From: Palsa-892 sp035556215
GTDB taxonomy: Bacteria > Pseudomonadota > Alphaproteobacteria > Rhizobiales > Xanthobacteraceae
Assembly: GCA_035556215.1 (NCBI GenBank)
Contig: DATMFI010000001.1
Span: 1 to 64,000 of the forward strand
Reading direction: 5' to 3'
Length of the DNA: 64,000 bases
Below, one piece after another: positions 50,774 to 59,868 of this stretch (the stretch's first letter is position 1; each line of letters starts with the position of its first letter). Below the pieces are notes generated by a model. That model was not told the origin of the DNA and did no database searches. It was given only the letters and a program-made list of their open reading frames with translations. The position numbers and the translations under genes were made by a program.

Positions 50774-51115
50774 ATGAAAACGAAACTGTTTCTCTCAGCG
50801 ATCGCTTTTGCCGCCATCTTCGGGGCAATTCTCGCGCAGCCGGCGGCGGCGCAGGACGCGACGATCAACATTGTGGTCAAGAACAAGAAGTTTGATCCGT
50901 CGACCATCAACGTTCCGGCGGACAAGCTTTTCAAGCTGGTGGTGAAGAACGCGGACGCAGTCGCGATGGAGATCGAGAGCCGCAACCCGCGTTTCGAGAA
51001 GATCATCGCACCCGGCGCTACGGCGACGATCAATATGAAGCCGCTCAAGGCGGGCACCTATTCCTTCTACGACGACTTCAACAAGTCGAATAAAGGCGAA
51101 ATCGTCGCGAAGTAG
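50774..51115 (+). CDS. Cupredoxin-fold protein of FTR1-type iron uptake
   Basis: A 113-residue exported protein. Residues 1-26 are a Sec signal peptide (AILAQPAAAQ). The fold is cupredoxin-like (INIVVKNKKFDPSTINVPAD and APGATATINMKPLKAGTYSF). The usual copper ligands (His, Cys-His) are missing; Glu/Asp residues stand at equivalent places (AMEIESRNP and FYDDFN), which fits the iron-handling partners of FTR1 permeases. It is followed after 15 bases by the FTR1 gene and probably hands iron to it in the periplasm. Confidence 0.85.
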   Translation: MKTKLFLSAIAFAAIFGAILAQPAAAQDATINIVVKNKKFDPSTINVPADKLFKLVVKNADAVAMEIESRNPRFEKIIAPGATATINMKPLKAGTYSFYDDFNKSNKGEIVAK

Positions 51116-51130
51116 CTGATCGAGCGTAAC

Positions 51131-51958
51131 ATGCTTGCCGCTCTTATCGTCGTCTTTCGCGAAGTCATCGAGGCCGGAATCATTGTCGGCATCGTGATGG
51201 CGGCGACTGCATCGGTGCCGGGGCGCGGACGGTGGATCGCCGGAGGCATCTTCGCCGGTTTTATCGGCGCGTGCCTCGTGGCGCTTTTCATACAAGGCAT
51301 TACCGAAGCTTTTGCCGGCATGGGGCAGGAGCTTTTCAACGCCGCCGTTCTCGGTACCGCCGTGGTGATGCTGACCTGGCACAATGTGTGGATGTCCTCC
51401 CACGGCCGCGAGCTTGCCACGGAAGCAAGATCGCTCGGGCAATCGGTGGCAAGCGGCTCGCGAACGCTGCTCGCTCTTTCGATCGTATGCGGAGTAGCGG
51501 TGCTACGCGAGGGCTCGGAGGTGGTGCTGTTCCTGTACGGCATCCTCGCCTCCGGCGGCGATTCATTTGCGAGCGTGTTCGGCGGCGGAATCGCCGGCCT
51601 TCTGCTCGGCGCGGCTATAAGTGCGCTTACCTATCTGGGCCTGTTGCGAATTCCCGGCCGCTATCTGTTCGCTGCAACGAGCGGAATGATCGCGCTGCTG
51701 GCTGCGGGTCTTGCCTCGCAAACGGTTGCCTTCCTGCAGCAGGCCGATGTGCTCACAGCGTTGAGCAACGCGTTGTGGGACTCGTCGTGGCTGTTGTCCG
51801 ATTCCGGAATGTTAGGCCGGGTGCTGCACACGCTCATTGGCTACAATGATCATCCCAGCGGAATGCAGGTCATCGTTTATCTTGCGGTGCTTGCGCTCAC
51901 ATTTGTGCTGATGAAAGCCGTGGCGCCCGCGCGGGTGCTCGCGAGTTCATCAAGATAA
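51131..51958 (+). CDS. FTR1-family iron permease
   Basis: A 275-residue inner membrane protein with seven or so helices. The two family iron motifs are present: REVIE at residues 10-14 (VVFREVIEAG) and REGSE at 126-130 (LREGSEVVLF). It imports ferric iron made or carried by a periplasmic partner. With the cupredoxin protein and the Irr-type site upstream it forms an iron-regulated uptake unit. No DyP peroxidase (EfeB) is present. The stop codon overlaps the terminator stem. Confidence 0.93.
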   Translation: MLAALIVVFREVIEAGIIVGIVMAATASVPGRGRWIAGGIFAGFIGACLVALFIQGITEAFAGMGQELFNAAVLGTAVVMLTWHNVWMSSHGRELATEARSLGQSVASGSRTLLALSIVCGVAVLREGSEVVLFLYGILASGGDSFASVFGGGIAGLLLGAAISALTYLGLLRIPGRYLFAATSGMIALLAAGLASQTVAFLQQADVLTALSNALWDSSWLLSDSGMLGRVLHTLIGYNDHPSGMQVIVYLAVLALTFVLMKAVAPARVLASSSR

Positions 51959-51982
51959 AGGCCGCTCGCGAGAGCGGCCTTT
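51957..51982. terminator. Bidirectional terminator between FTR1 and MBL genes
   Basis: AAAGGCCGCTC (51957-51967) pairs with GAGCGGCCTTT (51972-51982), closed by a GCGA tetraloop. A and T flanks allow use from both strands. Confidence 0.85.
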
Positions 51983-52011
51983 ATTGAGCCTGCGGAAAAT
52001 CAAACCGATTT

Positions 52012-53004
52012 TCAGATTACCGGATTCCACGGCATCGGCACGAGGCGATAGCCGTCGCCGGCTTTCTCGAGATGGCCAAGGCCGGGGAAGGGGTAGTGGA
52101 AGCCCTGCACGGGCAGCTTCTCCGCGACGATCATGTCGTAGGTCTTGCGGCGCGTGGCCTCCGCCAAGTCGCCATCCTGGTCGTAGCCGGCGTGCCAGCC
52201 GGGATTGCTGACGAACAGGAATGGCACGTTCGTGACATCCGACTGGATGAACACCTTGCCGTTGCCGGAGGCGAGCACATACGAAGTGTGGCCCGGCGTA
52301 TGGCCCGGCGTGCCGATCGCGGTGAGGCCGGGGATCACTTCCTTGTTCCATTCGTAAGGCGTGACCTTGCGATTGAGAGCATCGAAGATCGCGCGGTTCG
52401 ATTTGAACAGACCCTGCATGCGGCCTTCGGGCGCGCGGCTCATTTCGCCGTCGTCGGTCCAGTATTTCCATTCGACGGCCGGCACCATGACTTCGGCGTT
52501 CGGATAGGCGAGCTTCTTCTCCGCGTTCAGCAAGCCGTTCACGTGGTCGCCGTGGAAATGCGAGATGATGACGATATCGATGTTCGCGGGATCGATGCCG
52601 GCAGCTTTCAGGTTGGCGGTAACTTGCCCGGTCGTTGCGTTCGGCTTCTTCGCAGCTTCCTCGCCGTAGCCGGTGTCGATCAGCACCAGCTTCGAGCCGG
52701 TGTTGATGACGATCGGCGTGAAGGGAACGGTGATCTTCGCCGGATCGAGGTGATGCTTCGCAAGCTCGGCCGCGACCTGGTCCTTGCTCGCGTTGACGAC
52801 GAATTTGTCCGGCAGCGGAAAAGTGCCCGCGCCGTCGGTGACGACGGTGACTTCATAGTCGCCGACCTTGTAGCGATACCAGCCCGGATTCTGTTTGCCC
52901 TGCAAAGGCAGCGCGGCGCGTGCAGGCTTGGCGCCCGGCAGCATGGCGGCGGTGGCGCCGGCGGCTGCGCCGGCCAGCATCATGCGACGGTTGATCCCGG
53001 TCAT
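52012..53004 (-). CDS. MBL-fold metallo-hydrolase, exported
   Basis: A 330-residue metallo-beta-lactamase-fold protein. The signal has a twin-arginine look (INRRMMLAGAAAGATAAM) but the motif is weak. The binuclear metal site begins with HFHGDH at residues 149-154 (SHFHGDHVNG) and later has a GTPGHTPGHTSY segment with the second His and a VTNVPFLFVSNPGW region. The family covers lactonases, glyoxalases and sulfur dioxygenases; the substrate is unknown. It converges with FTR1 over the shared terminator. Confidence 0.9.
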   Translation of the reverse strand: MTGINRRMMLAGAAAGATAAMLPGAKPARAALPLQGKQNPGWYRYKVGDYEVTVVTDGAGTFPLPDKFVVNASKDQVAAELAKHHLDPAKITVPFTPIVINTGSKLVLIDTGYGEEAAKKPNATTGQVTANLKAAGIDPANIDIVIISHFHGDHVNGLLNAEKKLAYPNAEVMVPAVEWKYWTDDGEMSRAPEGRMQGLFKSNRAIFDALNRKVTPYEWNKEVIPGLTAIGTPGHTPGHTSYVLASGNGKVFIQSDVTNVPFLFVSNPGWHAGYDQDGDLAEATRRKTYDMIVAEKLPVQGFHYPFPGLGHLEKAGDGYRLVPMPWNPVI

Positions 53005-53173
53005 TGTCGTTCTCCCGAAATGGCGTTGATGATTGGCGTAAAGTGGGTTTCAGAAACCTGAGACGATCATAGCCGCGCGCCGCATTTTTCGACAGGGGGC
53101 GGCGCTTGCCGGACGGCGCGGAAGCTGAAGCCGTTACCGTCATCTCGAAATCCTGCCGTTCAAATCTGCGTGT

Positions 53174-53198
53174 GGAACCGGCACAAGCCTAAAACGTT
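53174..53198 (+). promoter_or_regulatory. EcfG-type general-stress promoter for the DUF1236 gene
   Basis: GGAAC (53174-53178), 16 bases, CGTT (53195-53198), an exact match. Transcription would start near 53205, about 31 bases before the ATG at 53236. Confidence 0.65.
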
Positions 53199-53235
53199 TC
53201 TTCCCTGGACTGGTAGGAATGAGAAGGATGTATTG

Positions 53236-53853
53236 ATGAAACTGAACAAGCCACTGCTTGCCGCCGCGGTGTTCGGCGCGTCATTGCTGCTCGTTGCCGT
53301 GCCGTCGGCTTCGGATGCTGCGCCACAGCACAAGTCTTCCGGCTCGCACGCCAGAGGCGGCGGGTCGCGAGCGCATTCAGCGCCGCGTGCACACCGCTCG
53401 GCTCCGCGCGCTCACCGTGCGCCGCGCGCTCATCAGCGAGTACGGCATCACCGAGCGAATACGCAGCGCGGCCATCGCGCACATGATCGCGGCAGCGTGA
53501 CCCGCAACCGGGCTCGCCAGGGTAATCGTCAGATCGAGCGCCGTAACTGGCGCAACCACCAGACCAAAGCGCGCGAGCGGCAGCACCGCCGGGCGCACTT
53601 CAACGATCGTCAGCGCACGCGGATCCGGAGCTATTATCGCGGACACCGCCACCACTTCCATCGTGTCGCGCGGGTAAGCTGGCCGATCGTCATCGGAAGT
53701 TTCGTGCCGCGTGACTACACCGTTTATGACATCCCCAGCGATTTCTACGGCTACGTGCCGGGCTATGAAGGCTATAAGTATGTCGTGGTCGGCGACCAGC
53801 TCATCATCATCGATCCCGACACCTGGGAGATCGTAGCGATTATCCCCCTGTAA
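53236..53853 (+). CDS. Exported His/Arg-rich protein with a DUF1236-like end
   Basis: A 205-residue exported protein. Residues 1-28 are a signal peptide (PLLAAAVFGASLLLVAVPSA). The middle (residues 30-150) is extremely rich in Arg and His (HRSAPRAHRAPRAHQRVRHH). The C-terminal 55 residues (IPSDFYGYVPGYEGYKYVVV, GDQLIIIDPDTWEIVAIIPL) match the DUF1236/RcnB-like domain of rhizobial periplasmic proteins. The start has GAAGGAT upstream. An exact EcfG-type promoter lies just upstream and a terminator follows. The role is unknown; metal or nucleic-acid binding is possible. Confidence 0.8.
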   Translation: MKLNKPLLAAAVFGASLLLVAVPSASDAAPQHKSSGSHARGGGSRAHSAPRAHRSAPRAHRAPRAHQRVRHHRANTQRGHRAHDRGSVTRNRARQGNRQIERRNWRNHQTKARERQHRRAHFNDRQRTRIRSYYRGHRHHFHRVARVSWPIVIGSFVPRDYTVYDIPSDFYGYVPGYEGYKYVVVGDQLIIIDPDTWEIVAIIPL

Positions 53854-53875
53854 CAAGCCAGTGAACGAAGGAGAG

Positions 53876-53895
53876 GGCGGCACTTGCCGCCTTTT
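53876..53895 (+). terminator. Rho-independent terminator
   Basis: GGCGGC (53876-53881), loop ACTT, GCCGCC (53886-53891), then TTTT. It ends the DUF1236-type gene. Confidence 0.85.
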
Positions 53896-53999
53896 CTCCT
53901 GTTGGTGCGGCATCGGCGGCGTTTTGTTTCCGGCGGGTTGGTGGCATGATTGTTCGCGCCTGATCCTGCCTTCCGCCCTCACACCACGGCGAAACAAGA

Positions 54000-56258
54000 A
54001 TGGATTCCGTACCGGCGAAGCGTCACACCGCCAAGGCGGCAGGGGTTGCCGCGCCCAACGGACTGCTGCTCGCCGCTTTCATTGCGGCGATTTTTGTCAG
54101 CGCGTCACTTCTGTTCGCCGTGCAACCGCTGTTTACCAAGCTCGTGCTGCCGCGCTTCGGCGGCTCGCCTTCGGTCTGGTCGGTGGCGATGGTGTTTTTC
54201 CAGGCGGTGCTGCTCGCGGGCTATGCTTATGCGCATTTGCTGACGCGTTATCTTCCGCTGCGCTACGCGATCGCCGTTCATCTCGCGGTGATGCTGGCCG
54301 CGGTGGCCGCGCTGCCGCTGTCGATTGCCGAAGGCTGGGGCAGGCCGCCGGCACACGGCGAGGCGTTTTATCTCATCGGCTTGTTCTCGGTTTCGGTGGG
54401 CCTGCCGTTCTTCGCGCTCGCGGCGAACTCGCCGCTTCTGCAGGCATGGTTCGCGCGCTCGCATCATCCGGCGGCGAGCGATCCTTATTTTTTATATGCG
54501 GCGAGCAACGTCGGAAGTTTCCTCGCGCTGCTCGGCTATCCGTTGCTGGCCGAGCCGTTCACGCAGCTATACGAGCAACGGCTTTACTGGTCCGGCGGCT
54601 TTTATGTGCTGATCGGCCTGATCACGATTTGCGGCGCGCTGGTATGGAGCAACGGGCAGCCGCAGGCCGCTGCTGGCAAACAGCGTGACGACAGCACGCC
54701 GCCAACGATACGCGATGCGCTGACATGGACAGCACTCGCCGCGGTGCCGTCGGCTTTCCTGATCGCGGTGACGTCGCACATTTCAACCGATGTCGGCTCC
54801 ACGCCGCTGCTGTGGGTCATTCCGCTTGCTCTTTATCTGGCGACCTATGTGATCGTCTTCCAGCGGCGCCCGCTTATTCCGCATCGGCTTGCGCTGGCTG
54901 CGCAGCCGGTCGTGATCGCGCTTCTGACCGGCGTTTATCTCAAGGGGCAGACGGATTCGATCTTCACGACGATCGCGATCAATATCGTGGCCTTCGCCAT
55001 CACCGCGCTTGTTTGCCACGGCGAGCTCGCGCGGCGCCGCCCGGCGGCGCGTTACCTGACTGCGTTTTATCTCTGGATGTCGTTCGGCGGCATGGCCGGG
55101 GGCATCTTCGCGGGGCTGCTTGCGCCTTACATCTTTAACTGGATCGCCGAATATCCGCTCCTGATCGTGGCAGGGCTATTGTGCCGGCCCGGCCTTTTCG
55201 ACGGCGACACCGCGCGCGGCCGCCTGATCTGGTTCATTGCGGCCACGCTGTTCGCCATCGCGATAACAAGCTATTTGCGCTCGGATAATGCGCCGGACTC
55301 GACGGCGCTGCTCGCCATTTTCGCCACGATCATGCTTGTCGCGGTCATTTTGCTGCGCGACCCGCTGAAGTTTGCCGCGGTCATCGGCTTTGCGTTGCTG
55401 TGTTCGGTCATGATGGAATCCGGAGCAGGGCAGACGGTCCGTAATTTCTTCGGCGTTCACAAGATCTATCAATCGGCGAGCGGCTATTATCGTGTTCTGT
55501 TGCACGGCACGACGATTCATGGCGCGGAGGCCATCAGCGAGACGGTGCAAATGCCGGGCGCAAGGCCGGTGCCGCTGACCTACTATCACGCCAATTCCGG
55601 CATGGCGAAAACGATCGAGGCGGCGCGTCAGAAAAAGACCGGGCCGCTTAACATGGCCGTGGTCGGCCTCGGCACCGGGACGCTTGCCTGTTACGCGCGG
55701 CCGAATGACCGGCTGACATTTTATGAGATCGACCAGAGCATCATCGATGTCGCAACCAATCCGAAGTTTTTCTCGTTTCAACCGATTTGCGCGCCGCAGG
55801 CCAGGATCGTGCTGGGCGATGCGCGGCTGACGATCGGCGATGCGCCGGATGGCGGCTACGACATCATCATCGTCGATGCCTTTTCCTCCGACGCGATCCC
55901 GATTCATCTGCTGACGCAGGAGGCGATGGCGGCCTATCTCGCGAAGCTCGCGCCGCGCGGCATGATCGTGCTGCATATCTCGAACCGCTATCTCGAATTG
56001 GCCTCGATTGTCGCGGGCATCGCGGACGCCAACGGCTTGCGCACGCGCATCAATTCGCAGCTCGACGAGAAGGAAGACAATTCGCGCTATCTCTACACTT
56101 CGACCGTGACGGCAAGCGCGCGCGACGAAGAAGATTTCGGGGCGCTACAGGAGCCCGATAGCGGATGGGAACCGCTCGAGCCGGATCCGGATCAGCGGGT
56201 GTGGACCGACGATTATTCCAATGTCGTCGGCGCGATGATCCGGCACTCGCGGGAGTAG
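54000..56258 (+). CDS. MFS-like / spermidine synthase-like fusion protein
   Basis: A 752-residue protein with an N-terminal membrane half of about 12 hydrophobic helices (starting LLLAAFIAAIFVSASLLFAV) and a C-terminal soluble methyltransferase-fold half like spermidine synthase. In that half the glycine-rich loop GLGTGTLACYARP, the acidic ligand residues (YEIDQSI) and the segment VDAFSSDAIPIHLLTQEAM are seen. Proteins of this type may make or export polyamines, but the substrate and direction are not established. The start is ATG 54000. It is a single-gene unit facing the GntR gene. Confidence 0.85.
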   Translation: MDSVPAKRHTAKAAGVAAPNGLLLAAFIAAIFVSASLLFAVQPLFTKLVLPRFGGSPSVWSVAMVFFQAVLLAGYAYAHLLTRYLPLRYAIAVHLAVMLAAVAALPLSIAEGWGRPPAHGEAFYLIGLFSVSVGLPFFALAANSPLLQAWFARSHHPAASDPYFLYAASNVGSFLALLGYPLLAEPFTQLYEQRLYWSGGFYVLIGLITICGALVWSNGQPQAAAGKQRDDSTPPTIRDALTWTALAAVPSAFLIAVTSHISTDVGSTPLLWVIPLALYLATYVIVFQRRPLIPHRLALAAQPVVIALLTGVYLKGQTDSIFTTIAINIVAFAITALVCHGELARRRPAARYLTAFYLWMSFGGMAGGIFAGLLAPYIFNWIAEYPLLIVAGLLCRPGLFDGDTARGRLIWFIAATLFAIAITSYLRSDNAPDSTALLAIFATIMLVAVILLRDPLKFAAVIGFALLCSVMMESGAGQTVRNFFGVHKIYQSASGYYRVLLHGTTIHGAEAISETVQMPGARPVPLTYYHANSGMAKTIEAARQKKTGPLNMAVVGLGTGTLACYARPNDRLTFYEIDQSIIDVATNPKFFSFQPICAPQARIVLGDARLTIGDAPDGGYDIIIVDAFSSDAIPIHLLTQEAMAAYLAKLAPRGMIVLHISNRYLELASIVAGIADANGLRTRINSQLDEKEDNSRYLYTSTVTASARDEEDFGALQEPDSGWEPLEPDPDQRVWTDDYSNVVGAMIRHSRE

Positions 56259-56264
56259 CGGGCC

Positions 56265-56978
56265 CTAAGCGTTCGGCGTCGAGAATTTCTGAAGCAGCGG
56301 AATCATGATCTCGCTGGCGCGGCGCCTGTGCGCGCCGGCTGTTTTTGCCGCGGCCGCGGGATCGCCCTTGCGGATCGCTTCGATGATGGCACGGTGCTCC
56401 GGCGCGGATTTTACCGGCAATGGCCGCAGCCGCAGCGTGAGCAAACGGGCGCGATGCGTCTGGTCGCGAATGGTCGAGGCCATGCGGGAGAGGCGGCCAT
56501 TGCCGCATTCGCCGGTCAGGATTTCATGAAAGCGGTCGTCGGCGGCAGCCCATTTATCGAGGTCGTTTTTCTTGATCGCGCTCTCCATCGCTTTCGTTTC
56601 GGTCTCGAGACGCGCGATGATCCTGTTCACATCAGGAGAAGAAGAGCGCGCCGCGAGAACTTCGGCGGCCATGCTCTCGAGCGCGATCGTCAGCTCGTAG
56701 GTTTCGCGAATGTCGCGATGAGATATCGCGCGCACGAGGATGCCGCGGCGCGGAAGAACTTCAACCAGCCCTTCCTCCTGCAGGCGGATCGCGGCCTCGT
56801 GGACCGGCGTGCGGCTCATGCCGAGTTGATTTGCGACTTCATTTTCGGCGGCGAAGTGACCGGGCGGATAGATATTTTCGCGGATCGCCGACTTCAACGC
56901 GGCATAGGCGTTTTCGACCCGCGAACCGGAATGGGCGGGGCGTGCATTCTTGCGTTTTCTCAAAACTGCGGACGGCAC
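56265..56978 (-). CDS. GntR-family regulator with FCD domain
   Basis: A 237-residue repressor: winged helix (ENEVANQLGMSRTPVHEAAI near residues 45-64) and an all-helical FCD ligand-binding domain (residues 90-225) with metal-site His residues. The start is GTG at 56976-56978; the ATG further upstream is in another frame. It is divergent from the ABC importer-dehydrogenase operon over an inverted repeat at 57049-57072 and most likely controls it. FCD regulators sense small organic acids, which agrees with the dehydrogenase downstream. Confidence 0.9.
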   Translation of the reverse strand: MPSAVLRKRKNARPAHSGSRVENAYAALKSAIRENIYPPGHFAAENEVANQLGMSRTPVHEAAIRLQEEGLVEVLPRRGILVRAISHRDIRETYELTIALESMAAEVLAARSSSPDVNRIIARLETETKAMESAIKKNDLDKWAAADDRFHEILTGECGNGRLSRMASTIRDQTHRARLLTLRLRPLPVKSAPEHRAIIEAIRKGDPAAAAKTAGAHRRRASEIMIPLLQKFSTPNA

Positions 56979-57048
56979 AGGTTCGCTCTGGCTCTTTCAT
57001 GAGCCGCATGTCTTTCCCGGTTGACAGGCGGCGGATTGAGTGACGATA

Positions 57049-57072
57049 CTTGCGTGCAAGCTTGCATGCAAG
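57049..57072 (+). promoter_or_regulatory. Predicted GntR (FCD) operator of the ABC importer operon
   Basis: Two adjacent palindromes TTGCGTGCAA and TTGCATGCAA, with a shared centre TGCAAGCTTGCA, cover 24 bases. A possible promoter TTGACA (57021-57026), 18 bases, GATACT (57045-57050) overlaps it, so a bound repressor would block initiation. The assignment to the divergent GntR is by position. Confidence 0.55.
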
Positions 57073-57128
57073 ATTTCATAAAAAGCCGGCGCGGATCAAC
57101 CGCGCACCGAAATCAGGGAGCAAAACCG

Positions 57129-58133
57129 ATGTTCAATACGCGAATTTTTCTGATCGCCTGTACGCTCGCGGCCATGCTTTCGCCCGCCGCGGCGGAAACC
57201 AATCACATTCGTGCTTCCAAGCAATATGGCCTGAGCTATCTGCCGCTGATGATCATGGAAGATCAGAAGCTCGTCGAGAAACACGCGGCGGCAGCCGGCC
57301 TCACCGATATGAAAGTTTCCTGGGTTACGCTCGGCGGCCCGAGCGCGATGAACGATGCGCTGCTTTCAGGCGGCATTGATTTCGGGGCAGGCGGCGTGCC
57401 CAGCCTTTCGACGTTGTGGGCGAAGACGCGCAATACGCCGCTCGCCATTCACGGCGTTGCGGCGCTCAACGACATGCCGGTCGATCTCGTTTCGTCCAAT
57501 CCGAACGTGAAAAAGCTTTCGGATCTGTCGGAAAAGGACAAGATCGCCGTCACCTCGGTGAAAATCTCGACGCAGGCGCTTCTGTTGCAGATCGCCTGCG
57601 CCAAGGAATTCGGCGAAGCGAATTACGAGAAATACGACTCGCTCACCGTGTCGATGCCGCATCCCGAGGCGATGACGGCCCTGATGTCCGGCAGCGCCGG
57701 CATCAATGCGCATTTCTCGTCGCCGCCGTTCCAGTACACCGAGCGTACCGACCCGAAGATTCATACGGTGCTGAATAACTACGAGATTCTCGGCGGGCCG
57801 GCGACGTTCAACGTCGTGTGGGCGACGAGCAAGTTCCGCAACGAGAATCCGAAAGCCTACAAGGCGTTCTTCGACGCGCTAAAGGAGTCGATGGACATCA
57901 TCAACAAGGACAAGAAGAAAGCGGCCGAGGACTACAAGCGCATCACCAAGACCAAGGAGACGGTCGAGTTCCTGCTGCAAATTCTGAACGATCCGCTGGT
58001 GAAGAACACCGTCGAGCCGCACAAGACGCTGCCGATCGCGCAATTCCTCGCCAAGGTGAAGCGCATCCCGGCCGCGCCTGAAAAGTGGCAGGACATGTGG
58101 TTCCCCGAACTGCACGGCATGAACGGCAGCTGA
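57129..58133 (+). CDS. ABC transporter substrate-binding protein (NitT/TauT, NMT1-like)
   Basis: A 334-residue periplasmic binding protein with a signal peptide (TRIFLIACTLAAMLSPAAAE). Its type is NMT1/SsuA-like: a two-lobe protein with LKYDYLSLTVSMPHPEAM-type segments (see SLTVSMPHPEAMTALMSGSA) and a GGIDFGAGGVPSLSTLW block. It binds a small solute and gives it to the ATPase-permease pair that follows 19 bases later. The solute is unknown. The start is ATG 57129; the frame extends upstream over the operator region but without a start better than this. Confidence 0.88.
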   Translation: MFNTRIFLIACTLAAMLSPAAAETNHIRASKQYGLSYLPLMIMEDQKLVEKHAAAAGLTDMKVSWVTLGGPSAMNDALLSGGIDFGAGGVPSLSTLWAKTRNTPLAIHGVAALNDMPVDLVSSNPNVKKLSDLSEKDKIAVTSVKISTQALLLQIACAKEFGEANYEKYDSLTVSMPHPEAMTALMSGSAGINAHFSSPPFQYTERTDPKIHTVLNNYEILGGPATFNVVWATSKFRNENPKAYKAFFDALKESMDIINKDKKKAAEDYKRITKTKETVEFLLQILNDPLVKNTVEPHKTLPIAQFLAKVKRIPAAPEKWQDMWFPELHGMNGS

Positions 58134-58152
58134 TCGAGGTCAGGAAAGTCCG

Positions 58153-58971
58153 ATGGTGTTGCAGAACCAGACATCGGGCGCGGGATATACCGCGCCCGAT
58201 CCGCATCTTTCCGTCGAAGGCGTGACGCTCCAGTACAAGACCAAGGAGCATCTCGTCACCGCGTGTTACCGGGTCGATTTCAACGTGCTGAAATCCGATC
58301 GCTTCGTGCTGCTCGGACCTTCGGGTTGCGGCAAATCGACGATCCTGAAGGCGATCGGCGGATACATGAAGCCGGTCGAAGGGCGCATCACGCTGAAGGG
58401 GAAGGAGATCGGCAAACCCGGTCCCGACCGCATGATGGTGTTTCAGGAGTTCGACCAGCTCCTGCCGTGGAAGACGGTGAAAGAAAACGTAACTTTCGCG
58501 CTCACATCGAGCGGGCGACTCAAAGGCAAGGCTGCCGACGAACGCGCGATGCAGTACATCGAGAAGGTCAATCTCGGCAATTTCGCCGATACATATCCTC
58601 ATATGCTCTCGGGCGGCATGAAGGCGCGCGTCGCGATCGCGCGCGGCATGGCGATGGAGCCGGATATTCTGCTGATGGACGAGCCGTTCGCCGCGCTCGA
58701 CGCGCTGACACGCCGCAAGATGCAGGACGAATTGTTGCAGCTATGGGAGGGGACGAAGTTCACGATCCTGTTCGTGACGCATTCCATTCCCGAAGCGGTG
58801 AAGATCGGCAGCCGCATTCTTTTGTTGTCGCCGCATCCCGGCGAGGTGAAAGCCGAGCTGAATTCGACCGGCTCCGACGAGCCGGACCCGAAAACCGGGG
58901 TCGCGCTTTCCGAGCGCATTCACAAGCTGCTGTTCGCCGACGAAGTCGAAGAGGAGGCGGTCCATGTCTGA
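58153..58971 (+). CDS. ABC transporter ATP-binding protein (NitT/TauT type)
   Basis: A 272-residue ATPase. Walker A is GPSGCGKST (residues 55-63), the signature LSGGMKARVAIARG, Walker B ILLMDEP. The C-terminal part is longer than in minimal subunits. It matches SsuB/TauB/NrtD-type importer ATPases. It lies 19 bases after the binding protein gene and overlaps the permease start by eight bases. Confidence 0.92.
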   Translation: MVLQNQTSGAGYTAPDPHLSVEGVTLQYKTKEHLVTACYRVDFNVLKSDRFVLLGPSGCGKSTILKAIGGYMKPVEGRITLKGKEIGKPGPDRMMVFQEFDQLLPWKTVKENVTFALTSSGRLKGKAADERAMQYIEKVNLGNFADTYPHMLSGGMKARVAIARGMAMEPDILLMDEPFAALDALTRRKMQDELLQLWEGTKFTILFVTHSIPEAVKIGSRILLLSPHPGEVKAELNSTGSDEPDPKTGVALSERIHKLLFADEVEEEAVHV

Positions 58972-59845
58972 GCAATCGGCTGACCTTTCCCTGACACGGT
59001 CGGAATTCATCCGTGAAACCGGCATTTCAAAATCCTATGGCGTTGTCGAAAAGCCGCTGTCGCTGATCGAGCGCATTTACGACCTCAACTGGGTCCGCAA
59101 ATGTTTCATCCTGCTGGCGCTCGCGGCGGCGTGGCAGATCTATGCAATGCATCTCAACAACGTGCTATTGTTTCCGACATTGACGCAGACATTCAGCGCG
59201 CTCGTCGAGGGCATTCAATCGGGCGGCCTGCTGAAGCGCGCCTGGTTCTCGCTGAGCCTCCTGTTGCAGGGCTATGCGATCGGGCTGTTGCTCGCCGCGA
59301 TTCTGACCGGCATCGCTATCGGCACGCAAGTCGGGCAAGATTTTCTGGAAACGCTGACCTCGATGTTCAACCCGCTGCCCTCGATCGCGCTCTTGCCGCT
59401 TTCGCTGCTGTGGTTTGGCCTCGGCAATGCGAGCCTCATCTTCGTGCTGATCCATGCGGTGCTGTGGGCGGTCGCGCTCAACACGCATTCGGGATTCAAA
59501 TCGGTCTCGACGACGATGCGAATGGTCGGGCGCAATTACGGGCTCTCCGGCATTTCCTACATCACGAAAATTCTCATCCCGGCGGCGTTCCCGAGCATCC
59601 TGACCGGTCTCAAGATCGGCTGGGCCTTCGCCTGGCGCACCTTGATCGCGGCCGAGCTTGTGTTCGGCGTGTCGTCCGGCTCCGGCGGCCTTGGCTGGTA
59701 CATCTACGAGAACAAGAACCAGCTTGAAATTCCCGGCGTGTTCGCCGGGCTTCTCTCGGTGATCCTCATCGGCTTTCTCGTCGAGAACCTGATCTTCCGT
59801 GTGATCGAAGCGCGCACCGTGAAGAAGTGGGGCATGCAGAACTAA
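58964..59845 (+). CDS. ABC transporter permease (NitT/TauT type)
   Basis: A 293-residue inner membrane protein with six hydrophobic helices and the EAA-type loop near VSTTMRMVGRNYGLSGISYI. An N-terminal extension of about 50 residues precedes the first helix (CFILLALAAAWQIYAMHLNN). With the preceding ATPase and binding protein it forms a complete importer. Start at ATG 58964 (ATGTCTGA overlap). Confidence 0.92.
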   Translation: MSEQSADLSLTRSEFIRETGISKSYGVVEKPLSLIERIYDLNWVRKCFILLALAAAWQIYAMHLNNVLLFPTLTQTFSALVEGIQSGGLLKRAWFSLSLLLQGYAIGLLLAAILTGIAIGTQVGQDFLETLTSMFNPLPSIALLPLSLLWFGLGNASLIFVLIHAVLWAVALNTHSGFKSVSTTMRMVGRNYGLSGISYITKILIPAAFPSILTGLKIGWAFAWRTLIAAELVFGVSSGSGGLGWYIYENKNQLEIPGVFAGLLSVILIGFLVENLIFRVIEARTVKKWGMQN

Positions 59846-59868
59846 CCTCTCAATCGAAAGACAAGACA

